64,000 nucleotides of DNA from Trileptium ribeirensis. Its lineage: Eukaryota; Nematoda; Enoplea; Enoplida; Thoracostomopsidae. The DNA lies in the NCBI GenBank assembly GCA_030248225.1, contig JASANE010003297.1:56355-120354 (forward strand). Reading direction: 5' to 3'. Positions 53,918-64,000 of this stretch are shown piece by piece (positions within the stretch are counted from its first letter, which is position 1; each line of letters starts with the position of its first letter). Under the pieces are notes generated by a model. It was not told the DNA's origin and searched no databases. It worked only from the letters and a program-made list of their open reading frames with translations. The position numbers were made by a program, and so were the translations under genes.

Positions 53918-56900
53918 CTACAAACAAATAACCGAATTTCAAAGTTCAATAATATAATTGCCAGCCATAAATACTGTTGTTGTGCGCAAGATGGCACTGA
54001 TCACTTCTTAAGGTATTACAAGAAATTCGTTGAAAACTACAGTGAGCGCGGAGATAAAATTTAACCCTGGGTTACAAAAACCATTTTCGTCGGATTGCAC
54101 TTCCTTACGGCATGTTCTATATATCGTGCTCGTAGAATTACACGTAAGTTCTGTGGCAAATTTAATAAAGTTTGAAACACACTTACATAACAGCATGTTA
54201 CAAACCTAAACTGCGATCAAACAAAGTTGACATTATCTCTACGGCAGTGCTATGCTTAGAATTGCTGGCCAAAATTGATCAGCTAGATGTTAGAAAATTA
54301 TCAGATAAGTTAGTTACACAATGATATCGTAACATAATTTTAAACAATTAAATCAGACAAAGTATATTTCAGGTCCAGGTGGGAACACAAACACTGGTGG
54401 TTTATCCAAATTGGCACCGCTAGCTCCAATTTACATCAATAATTTTGTACAAAAAATCGTGTTTGAAGTTAAAGAAAAATATATTTAGTAATGCCAATAA
54501 TGTCAAATCTAAAGGCAAAGTCACATCTCAGTTGTTAGTGGATCCAGATAATGTCACAGGTCCTGTACAATGGAGTGGTCAAAGACACAGAAGAAAATAA
54601 AAACAATAAATGTAGTAAATAAATGCTGCAATTTATACGCAATGTTTTAGTAGCCTAAAGAAAACCCACCCATCATGCCAGCTAGATCTCATCTGGATTA
54701 AGCACCAGGACACATAACGGAAGGGGTTGTAAAAATGAAACCCAGCTTCAAAGCCTCTATATATTTCTTAGCCGGTGCTAGATATCGCTGTGTGTCCATC
54801 TGGAGCAATCATTAGCTTCGTGCGGGTGGTTGTAAGAAAAGTGGCGTAAAAAGTTTTAAGCTCACACAGAAAAAGGATAACGCAATTTTTTCAATGTAGA
54901 TACTGGGCCCGCTTATTTACATTCACATTTTCAGTAGTTATCATTTTCTGATTTTCTCGTCTGTCTGTGGAAATAAAGGTGGTTACCCTCGTTGCTAACC
55001 AAAAACGGCTTTGGGAGTGACAAATATTACCCGTCTTTTTGTGCCAACAATTTTGCCATTCATGAAGCATACAGATGTAGCACGTTGGATCATGTGTAGC
55101 GACAACTTCAAGCGGTGAAAGAAAATGAAGCCAAGTGTGGCGTGTCTGCTCTCAGAGTCATTTCAAAGTTATGTTGAGCACCCTGAATCCCCATAATAGT
55201 AAGACCTTTAATATGTTCCTAGTGACAAACAAGTCAAGAAATACTCATTTTTTAAAATTTACTATCCGACAAATAAGTCACCATTTGTTAATACGATACT
55301 GGCTTCTGTATTCAATGAAAATTGTACTATGGAGCATTAACCCGAGGACTCTATTGAACTGCAGAATAGATATGTTTTTAGGAATATTGGAATAGGGAGA
55401 ACCTTCGTAGTTCAAACAGGGATTTCGAAATCTAAAAATTTTTAAAATTCGACGTTTTTAAAGAATTCACACATACGGCGCTAGTATTTCGCAGCCCATA
55501 TTTCGGTGCACAGGCTTCGGTCGAACTGTATCAACTGATCGAGATCTATAACATCGGTGATTACAACCATTTTGTGAGACGACTCCTGGGACGTTGTGTG
55601 CCCGAAAATGGTTCATCGACCCTTGGCCAGAAATTGCGATTTTTCAGATTTTGCCCTATTATTGCTTGTTTTTACCTTAATATGAATGGCTATTAGGTTA
55701 TCAAGCACTCTGGATACTAATGTTTTGCTATTTAGATTCCCAGTTGACCATATTAGTATACCTTTTCGCTAGATTTCATTTATTTTACGATTGACGAATA
55801 TACTACCAAAATGTAGTACTTTGATTATATAATGCATCAAGAATGGTGTTATTAGTGAATTGATTAAAGTTGAATACATATGATTTTGTAATCTTGAGTG
55901 CAGCGAGCATATTTCATACCTTTTCGATTGATTTAAAGTCAATGAACCAGATTTCCATACTCTTTGCTTGGTGACGTATTGCGTAATGTTTTTTGGTATG
56001 ACTAATACAATAATTTCGATATTTTCCTGTGGTTTCAATTTGGATGCCTTTTCATGGGGTTCTCACGTGTTTAGAATCAGATTAACTAAATTTTTAGAAT
56101 ACCGTCTGTCTTTTGTTATTTGGTTACTTATTGCTTACACGTCATCAAGAAGTGCATTATATAGGTTTTACGGTATGTCGAATACGATTGTTTCGTTGTG
56201 TAGAGTTCTAGCACGAGTATCTTATCACACATTTTCTTTTGGTGCAGGGGCAATAACCCAATTGAAAGAAGTGGATCTTCAGTAGTTTGGTACATGTCAT
56301 CAAAAATAATAATAGAGGTTTTACGGTTTGCTGAATACAATGATTTGGTTATTTAGAGACCAGCAAATACAGATACCTCTATGAGTTGTCAGCTGTGTTG
56401 AATTCGGTTTAACGAGATTTTTAGGGATTTATATATGTTTAGCGTTCAAGCGGTTTTATGGTGGTATATACATCAAACACAGCCTGTTACATGTGACTAA
56501 ACAAAAATATAACTTAAAAGAACTACCATGCTCGCTCTGTTTCACCCTCGCTCGCCAACGATTACTATTAATTACTTAAACAACTAAATGACCTCTAAAT
56601 CATTCGTTTCCTTGCATTTTCTATTTTGCACCTCATTTATTCCTTAATAAGTCCATGAATTCTGTACTAAACCGGTCTCATACGAAAGATCAAAACTTTT
56701 ATACCAAAAAAAAGTTTGGTCCGTAACGTAACACTCTCAATTCCGAAAACTCGGAATTATTAATTTAGAACTTTTATAAATTGTATCGTTTTCCATTTAC
56801 AGAGCGTATAATGAATATTGGCAAATTTGATATTTACCTTGAAATACTTTAAATTTTCCATTTTATTGCAAAAGCGCAAACAGTTGGAACGGGTTCCTGT

Positions 56901-57815
56901 TCATTTACTGATTTCCCTTAAGTTACTCTATATTTTATCAAAACCTATTACAACCTACTGATTTCTCGTAACGCACCCTGCCTTTCCTGTACATTCTCCA
57001 CGTGTCAAGCTCGCGGAGGTCGGTAAAGTACTACTAACTAACAACACGGCTACATACTAACCTTTACCTTGACACGCATAAGATGAAAAACCCATGAAAA
57101 TTAGAATACAATACTGTCCATGAAATAAATTCGAAACAATCACATATGCAATCGGGACAGTAGTGAAAATGGTAGACACTAAAGTAATGATTACAAAGGT
57201 GTCTAGCAACGTCTACAACGGTAAACTCCGAGCACCATGATAAAACCGGCAATAGAAATAGGTACCATTACGAATATGATTTCACCGAACGCAAAATACC
57301 AAACATACGGCTTGATGATAGACTATAAAAATGGGCACATGCAAAAATGAATGCGCAACTATTTATTTGATAAACAAACAAAATAGTACGCATTCAAGAA
57401 TTCCAAGGTGCACTCATGCACGATTCGTTTTCTTCGTGATCATTATGCCTGCGGGTCAGATTTCCCATTTAAACACACATTCACGTTAGCTGCCGATTTT
57501 TGACTTAATTTCAACAATCTGGAACATATCTGATAGTCAGAGCCATTTTAATGATTGCCAATACCAATATAAACAGATATATCTACAGGCATGGAACCAT
57601 TCAGCAATGGATCTGTTACATAAATAAATGAAAAAATAATTGAAACCATAAAAAATGTATTTTGGTATTTTTGACTTTCTTTCAAAAAACAAACAATTTT
57701 TTTTGAAAATCCGTTCACACACGAATAAGGCACCTCGTGTGAATAATAAGGCTCGAATACAAAATGAAAGATAGTTTCGAAAACGCAAAAACTCATAGCA
57801 CTCACAACTTTTTTA

Positions 57816-57911
57816 CCCGTTGCTCGTTTCCCGTTTTCGTTAACCCAATAACGTAGACATTTTTTGTTTGCTTCCTCACCACAATATTTCGCTATACCAT
57901 CGTGTTCAGAT
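57816..57911 (-). pseudogene. Inverted copy of ankyrin exon 8 (death domain middle), open
   Basis: Keeps 96 nt, acceptor and a GT donor, and stays open: ESEHDGIAKYCGEEANKKC then LRYWVNENGKRATG. Compared with the left copy the middle is altered by offsetting indels, not by silent changes, so selection on the protein is not evident. It can only be expressed if its neighbours were intact, and they are not. Confidence 0.7.
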
Positions 57912-58420
57912 TCTACCAAAACCGAAAATATAAGTTTAGTATATAGTAACTCTAGTAAGTTTTGCCAGAGTACGATGGTAAATTCTTCGGAAACTTATAA
58001 TTTCCACCATGGCGGTAAACAGATTTCCGAATTTCGGCCAATTTTCCCAGTTTTTGCCACAAATTTTCAAATTATTTGATTCACTTTTCCCCTAAGTTGG
58101 TCCTAATGTTAGTCAATTTTCGTCTGCGGCGCGCCTACAGCGCGAATTGGAGGTGTTCAATAAATATCGCTTAAAGAGGTTCGTATCTCCAAAGTGTAAG
58201 CCACATACGCTGTATAGAGCCCTACACCCGCCACCGAAATGCCATTTTGTGGTATTTTGGTTAACTATAAAGCAGAAACGGTACATACAAATGACGTTTG
58301 GTACGGGGAGATGGAACGGTGGAGGTGGAAGGAGACAATATGACTGGAACAGGTGCAACAACGCTCAGGGTGTTCTGCCCTCCTATAGGCGGCTGTACGC
58401 GGGGGACTGAAATTTTATTT

Positions 58421-58806
58421 CTGGGCTCTCCGAATTCGGGGGTGGTGGCGTTTCACGGTTCCCCTGGTTCAGACCAGGTGCCCCCGGTTCATGTCCCCGG
58501 CAAAAATTTCGGGTTCTTGCGGTTCACCGCCTGTTGGAAATTATTTTGTTTACAATCGGTCCAAAGTACATTAAATTTGATCAAAATTTGTACCAAAATT
58601 CCGTTCAGAAACCAAAAATTTCGCAAATTTTGAAATTTTGGTTCAAAATCGCTTTTTCCCTCCATCAAACCGGCACTGTTGATCACACCAATATTTAATC
58701 GTTTTCCTCGGCAAATGCCCCCGTAATTTGGGCGCTCCCGGTTTTCTAAACCAGGGGGTCCTGGTTCATGGCTCCTGGTAAGATCTACAGTGAATTGAGA
58801 GCCCAG
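58421..58806. mobile_element. Right-arm copy of the CTGGGCTCTC MITE
   Basis: Inverted counterpart of 44780-45174 with both ends kept (ctgggctctcc... gagagcccag). It was copied with the arm, so it is not an independent insertion. Confidence 0.85.
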
Positions 58807-61800
58807 TATTTTCTGGCCTTTTTATTAGTTAATGATAAATGTAACAAATTATCGGTACAAAAGACCGTTTAGATGTATCGGCCCAGTCTAACCTGGCGAT
58901 GATTGCCCAGTAACGGGAGCTGGTACAAACATATTAATATTTAACCAGAAATTATAACTACAGCACAAGTTTTGCAAGCTTGTGCAATAGGCAAGGATCT
59001 TGTACGCAACAGTAAATTCGTTTGTATAGCACATTGCAAATTTATTACTAGTAACCGTAAATTATACAAAGTCAGGGGGGCATGAAGCAAAGTATTTTAT
59101 ATCTTATTTATGTATACAGCCATTTCAACAAAATATTTAATTAATTAATAATAAGTATCACGTTTGCACAATTATTGATGCCAAATCCGCCATACCAAAA
59201 GCTAGCTAGTTATATAAATTAGCTAATTAGTTATGTTTAACTAATTAGTCAATTAACTAATTAGCACACATTATAAAATTATAAGGCTTTGAAAAGTCAC
59301 ATATTCATGGATACCTACATTGAAATCCCCTGAGCGCAAAACTTAGCAAATTTTGCCAGGATGATTTCACAATTTTCATAAAATTAAACTACAGTGCTCG
59401 CAAAAAATTGTTTTTTGTTCGATAAGTTTTTTTAGAAATGCACTCGAATTTTGTTCGAAACGTGTTGAAAATCGGGTTGAAGCGCTTTTTTAATTTGATC
59501 GTTAATCGTTCTTCGTTCAAATTCTGTTCATTTGAAAGGTGAAACCCATTTTTGGCGAGTACTATAATTGAATTAGCTAATGAGTTAGCAAAATTAGAAA
59601 TATCATATTCGTTATCATTGACATAGAAAACCCCCTTGTGCAATTTTTTTTATTTCTGACCACTTTGAAAATTAAAAAATATTAGTTAACAACTAATTTG
59701 TAATTAGCTAATTAACTAACTATTTAGTATGTTTTTAACATCCTCGAATAGTAATAAACACCATATTCGTATCAGAACGGTGAGATGTAGTAAAATTGCT
59801 CACCAACCTTTAAAATAAGCAATGTTTGTTTGAAATGTTCAACATGGGCTAACACGCTTAACTAATTTTTAGTTAAAAAACTAATTATTAATTTATTAAT
59901 AATATTAGTAATTAACTAAAACAAATTTTGACAAAACTATATTTTACATCTGAAGAATAGTGAACCTTTCAAACAATATTTTTAAATCGGTACCATTAGT
60001 TATTAAGGAGTTAGACAGACGAACGTCCGTACGTATCCCTTTTCCCCCTTTTAAACAAAAAATGCTTCGCTTCGCTCCGCTCAAATCGCATTTGCGAGAG
60101 CTAAATTTAAATTAGTATGAATTAGTCATTACGATTCGATTATAACACTATGACGATAATAAAAAGCGTTGGGGTATCCAGTATTACTTGCACAACAGTA
60201 AACAAAAGAACACTATACTTCGCGAGATATAAAACCTCGATGAAAGAAAACGCAATTTAACTACACAATAATATAAGCTGATAGTTATACCAAGAGCGTA
60301 TAATATTTTACAGAAGAGTATGACACTCATCGGCTTATGCGATGTTCGTTTAGCGCTGTCCCAAACCTGCCTTTTATTTGGGTCCCTACAGCTGTCCATT
60401 TTCAATACGGGGAGCGGGATAAACGTCCCCTGGCATTTTGAGTGGGGGGAAATTTTGTCATCGCTACATTTGATCACAGCGAAACGCACTGCGGTATACT
60501 TTTTAGTATAACAGGACATAAGCAGGTGAAGCGTAATACTCTTTACAAAATCCTTATGCACCATAAGTTGAAACGAAGCGAGCAAAGCGAGCGGACTTTC
60601 CACTGCGGGCACTAGGGAGAAAATGGTGAAAATCTCTTTTTTTTGTCTGTCACTGTCATTCATAACTACTCATTTTCTGGACTGACGACGATGCGCCCTT
60701 TAGCTGAACGCAAACAGCCCCGAACCCTTCTTCAGGGCAAAATGGCAAAAAAACAGGTTTTATAAGACTTAGTGTTCTTTGCCATATTTAGACATACAGG
60801 TACCAGTCATTCGCAACCCATATCTCGCGACACTGGCTTCACCTCTAAATCTGAGGCCCCCAAAAAAACGAGAACAGAATCAGCTCATTGCGTTCTTCAA
60901 CTTTGCTGACCATTAATTTTTTGTGGGACCTTGCATGTTTTTACCTTACAGCGAGGTTCTATTACGTTATCAAAGATGCTGAATACGATGTTTTTGCTAT
61001 TTAGAGTTCAATTTGACTATATTTTACCTTCCCCATGGAATTTGAAACGTTTTACGATCGACGAACCCGATTTCCAACATTTAGTCAGTTTTCACGGATG
61101 CGTCACGATGTTCTTGCAGGGCATATATATCGAAAAATGTCCCCTGCCCTAGTTTGCGCCTGCTTCATGCCCCCCTGGCAAAATTTTTGAGCGAATGGAG
61201 AGCCCAGTATATATACTATATATATAGGGTTTTGGTACTCTGAATAGGATGGTTTGATTATTTAGAGTCCAGTGCGAATATTCCATGCCTTTGTAGATGT
61301 TTAAATTGGTATAGGCTAGGGTCAATAAAACCGATGGATTGACAGAATATAGTCTATCTTCAGCAGTTTGGTTACGTATTGCGTGAAAGGCATTAAGAAT
61401 GGTGTAAATATAGGTTTTACCATGGTCCGGATATCTAGAGGCTAACACTAATACTTCATGCATTTTCAGTTGTTATGGATGAGTTTAAAAGAAAATCTAT
61501 CACCAACTCATATAGCAAAGTTAAAAATCGAACTAGACAATTCGAACAGAACTCAAGCAAAACTTTCAACTTATGGAAAAAATCGTCGAACGAACAACAC
61601 TCATTCGTGACGAGTACTGTAGTTATTCCATATGTCGCCTAATGAAAACTCACGCTGATATGTGTATGTGCGGTGTCTAAACACAACCATACGCTATAAA
61701 GAATTTGAGCAAATCGCCACAATTATTATGACTGTCGTTCTAGGGAGCGAGCGAGCAGCGAGCGAACAAAAACATTATGGAATTTTAAAATAAAATTTTA

Positions 61801-62271
61801 TTGGTGAGTACTGTTTGTAGTTATGCACTTCCCCGAAGAGTGTGAGTTACTGTACATACGTACAAACACTTCTCCTCAATAGTCAAAATTTTAACTGAAC
61901 ACTTTGATCAAAATTTACCTAAAACATAATTGATATAAAGTGTGGAAGGCGGTGCCAATTTATTTTTGGTGGGTGGGGTTGCGTCGAAATGTTTTCGTTT
62001 TTTTGTAATCCACGATCAACGAAGGACCGACAAGTTAACAGTCAGTGTCAAAATAAAAACCAGACGTAGCTTGGAAATACATACGTCTTGATTTTTATAT
62101 AACGGAAAGCAATTTTCAATCTAAGTTTCGTAATATTTTATCTTAATAATTCAAGTGAAAGAAACGACTCGTCTGCTCCATTTACTCACATCTGATATGG
62201 TAATATATCAAAGCATTAAAATTTTCAATTGTTATATGACATGAAATCTTTTGTCATACATAGATACGTAC

Positions 62272-62372
62272 CAGGAACGTTTAAGTCGCGGCAAGCCTAT
62301 CCCAGTCGGTTCCAAGTTCATTTGCAATATCGGACAGGCGAAGATCGGCCTTGTAAAACTTATTGCCTTCTG
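62272..62372 (-). pseudogene. Inverted copy of ankyrin exon 7 (death domain start), frameshifted
   Basis: Reads [20 protein letters not shown] then TDWDRL, after which a one-base deletion shifts frame into a TAA. It is 101 nt against 102 in the left copy. The acceptor AG and donor gtacgt are both kept. Confidence 0.8.
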
Positions 62373-63032
62373 CTGAAATAGAATTATTTTTCATTTAACA
62401 AAACATGTTAGATATTTGATGTACCCCTTGGTAATACGTAACTACTGGGTTTTTATAAGGTGAAAATGGCTGCTCCTCGTTGGCGTAACATCAACCCTAA
62501 AAGACTCCTTATATTTTTGTTTTTGACCACCAACAGTTTCGTATCTTTTGAAAAATTGGTACTATACAATATATTCCAGCTATAGTGTATATACAAATAG
62601 GGGTCCGAGCTCCGTCGACTCAAGGGAAGGGGCGTAGCCGTTCGAAGCAAAGAAAAATAGTCCTTAAAATTTCATCAAATTTCTGCTAAATCTGAGCCTA
62701 ATTTTCCGGTATTTAGTCAAAGACATTCTGAGCAATGTAACGTCGGCGTGTGATGGAGGTATTAGGGGGCGCTGCGCTTGCAGGAAGATATTGTTCAATA
62801 GGGTGAGGTTCAACTCTGAGGCTCAGATATAGAGGCAATCAGATAATTGCAAGTAGTAGGCCTGGTGCTATGCGTGGCGATCTATAGAATTTAATGTCTC
62901 ATTAAAGAAAATTATTATTAAAAATACGTGGACACATACAACAGCATAGGCTACACATCGTGGGTGCAGTGATTCCGAAATCGGTATCGTATGGAAAACT
63001 AAAAAATTATTTTCAATACACAGCAGACCTAC

Positions 63033-63440
63033 ACGTTGGACTTCGGAGAGAATACCAATTCCTCCGGTGCCTGTTCCACCACCAGAACTACCGCCTCCAA
63101 TCGCGCCACTGCTACTCCCAAGCGGACTCTCAATATCGAACGAACTAGTCGGACTAAAATCTGCATCGTCAAAACCACCTGGCTCATATTCCTGTAATGT
63201 GACTTGTAGCGATGCCACGGGACTGTCTTGATATAGTGACGTTTGCGGCTGAACCGGGGCCGGCTCTTGAAATTTAACTTGCTCGGCCTCCGTAGTACTA
63301 GCTTGTTTCGTTGGTGACGATGTTCGCTTACGATACTTTGGCTGCAATTGAATAAATGCTATTACCGCGGTCTCCTGCGGTCCAACATTCTCCCGGCCAC
63401 GAGTACGACGAGCTGCGCTAGGGCTTGATGGCCCGCCAAC
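63033..63440 (-). pseudogene. Inverted copy of ankyrin exon 6
   Basis: Reads [20 protein letters not shown], then [19 protein letters not shown] in the minus direction, very close to exon 6. GR of the UPA-end motif GRIAF is lost (TAVIAF). One base is missing after the Gly-rich run, so the exon-6 donor would leave the wrong phase. A GT two codons earlier (exon end at 63056) would restore phase 1. This is visible disruption rather than clean conservation. Confidence 0.75.
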
Positions 63441-64000
63441 CTAAACAAGTTATATATTACACATAATCGCTTACAGCATACAACACGCTTAATGTATTTT
63501 TGTCGACAAACGCAAAAGAATAAAGTACGACTGAAGTAATGACTTAGCGACATATCTTCAATACAGTCGCAGCAACGGATAACTACAATAACTTGCTACA
63601 GAGACGGTAACAATCAAGGCGTTTCTTCTGATAAGATAACATACATAGATTTTGCTTAATCCGTTAAACGTAGATAACGTACATTGCACAAATGTTCCGT
63701 TATTTTAATTTATTTTAGTTCAAGACCTGATAAACTGATTTGCAAAGAAGTTAATACAACGAAGAGTCGATGATGGTCGACTCTGTGCGAAGTGACGCTC
63801 TTTACCCATAAAAATAATTGCGGCACGTCGCGGTCGTTTTCAGCATTACCCCCGCCGTAGGGTTACGCCCAACGTATGTTCTTAGCCCACTAACATAACA
63901 CCTCATCCGTGATCTTGAATCACCAAATTACATCTTCCGTACTAACAAATTTATGCCCACCATGATGTTGAACCATGAAGTCCAGACCCCACCAGTTCTC

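Larger units (their letters stand above)
51765..64000 (-). repeat. Right arm of the palindrome (diverged inverted copy)
   Basis: Reverse-complement copy of the left arm, with introns, intronic elements and exon copies in the same order. The spacer between arms is only about 39 bp (51726-51764). Differences are a mixture of substitutions and many one- or two-base indels, denser in some stretches than others. It may be an inverted duplication, or an unpolished fold-back in the assembly. No intact gene is present. Confidence 0.9.

Noticed and set aside
60184..60663. 159-codon minus-strand frame [20 protein letters not shown]
   Set aside because: Part of a dispersed repeat; the left-arm counterpart (42941-43138) is cut by a frameshift, so coding is not conserved.
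53060..63440. A second functional ankyrin gene on the minus strand
   Set aside because: Exon copies 6, 7 and 9 are frameshifted and only exon 8 stays open; the upstream exons are not seen.

Overview
The window is animal (eukaryotic) DNA: AT-rich, full of transposable elements, and organised as short exons with GT-AG junctions inside very long introns. Apart from a transposon gene, the only cellular gene I can support is the 3' half of an ankyrin gene on the + strand. Nine exons (1030-1241, 2694-2955, 3581-3677, 13569-13806, 15912-16049, 40175-40583, 41239-41340, 45686-45781, 49624-50492) join in phase and encode about 806 residues: second ZU5 domain, UPA domain, a Ser/Gly-rich linker, a death domain and a long unstructured tail. 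The ankyrin repeats and first ZU5 must lie upstream of base 1. The sequence suggests an invertebrate with a repeat-rich genome; I cannot name the phylum from it.

Region by region: 1-16 kb holds exons 1-5, with introns carrying short inverted-repeat DNA elements. Two are related ~1.59 kb elements with 5-bp target duplications (6109-7694, 9591-11181), and a truncated relative sits 22 bp after a splice donor. Several are small TA-flanked elements. Intron 5 (16050-40174, 24 kb) holds a ~5.1 kb DNA transposon (about 17980-23091). Its two-exon transposase gene has an N-terminal PWWP-like domain and is broken by one frameshift and one stop. It is bounded by inverted copies of a motif around ATCGTATGTA, with more copies inside the left end. 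The same intron holds a five-copy 142/143-bp satellite, a 7.7 kb stretch with no recognised gene (23092-30780), and a family of elements with CTGGCCTGTCCACAG ends (30786-31156, 34694-35655, 36884-38982). The largest of these contains a decayed, unrecognised minus-strand coding region.

From about 39.6 kb to the end, the window is one giant imperfect palindrome centred near 51745 with a ~39-bp spacer. The right arm (51765-64000) is a diverged reverse-complement copy of 39611-51725. It includes minus-strand copies of ankyrin exons 6-9, of which 6, 7 and 9 are disrupted by small insertions and deletions. This is either a real inverted duplication of the 3' end of the gene, which left a pseudogene facing the functional gene, or an assembly fold-back. 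The window alone cannot decide, and the right arm runs off its end.

The genes do not form an operon or pathway. The biology here is one long cytoskeletal-adaptor gene whose introns have been colonised by several transposon families.
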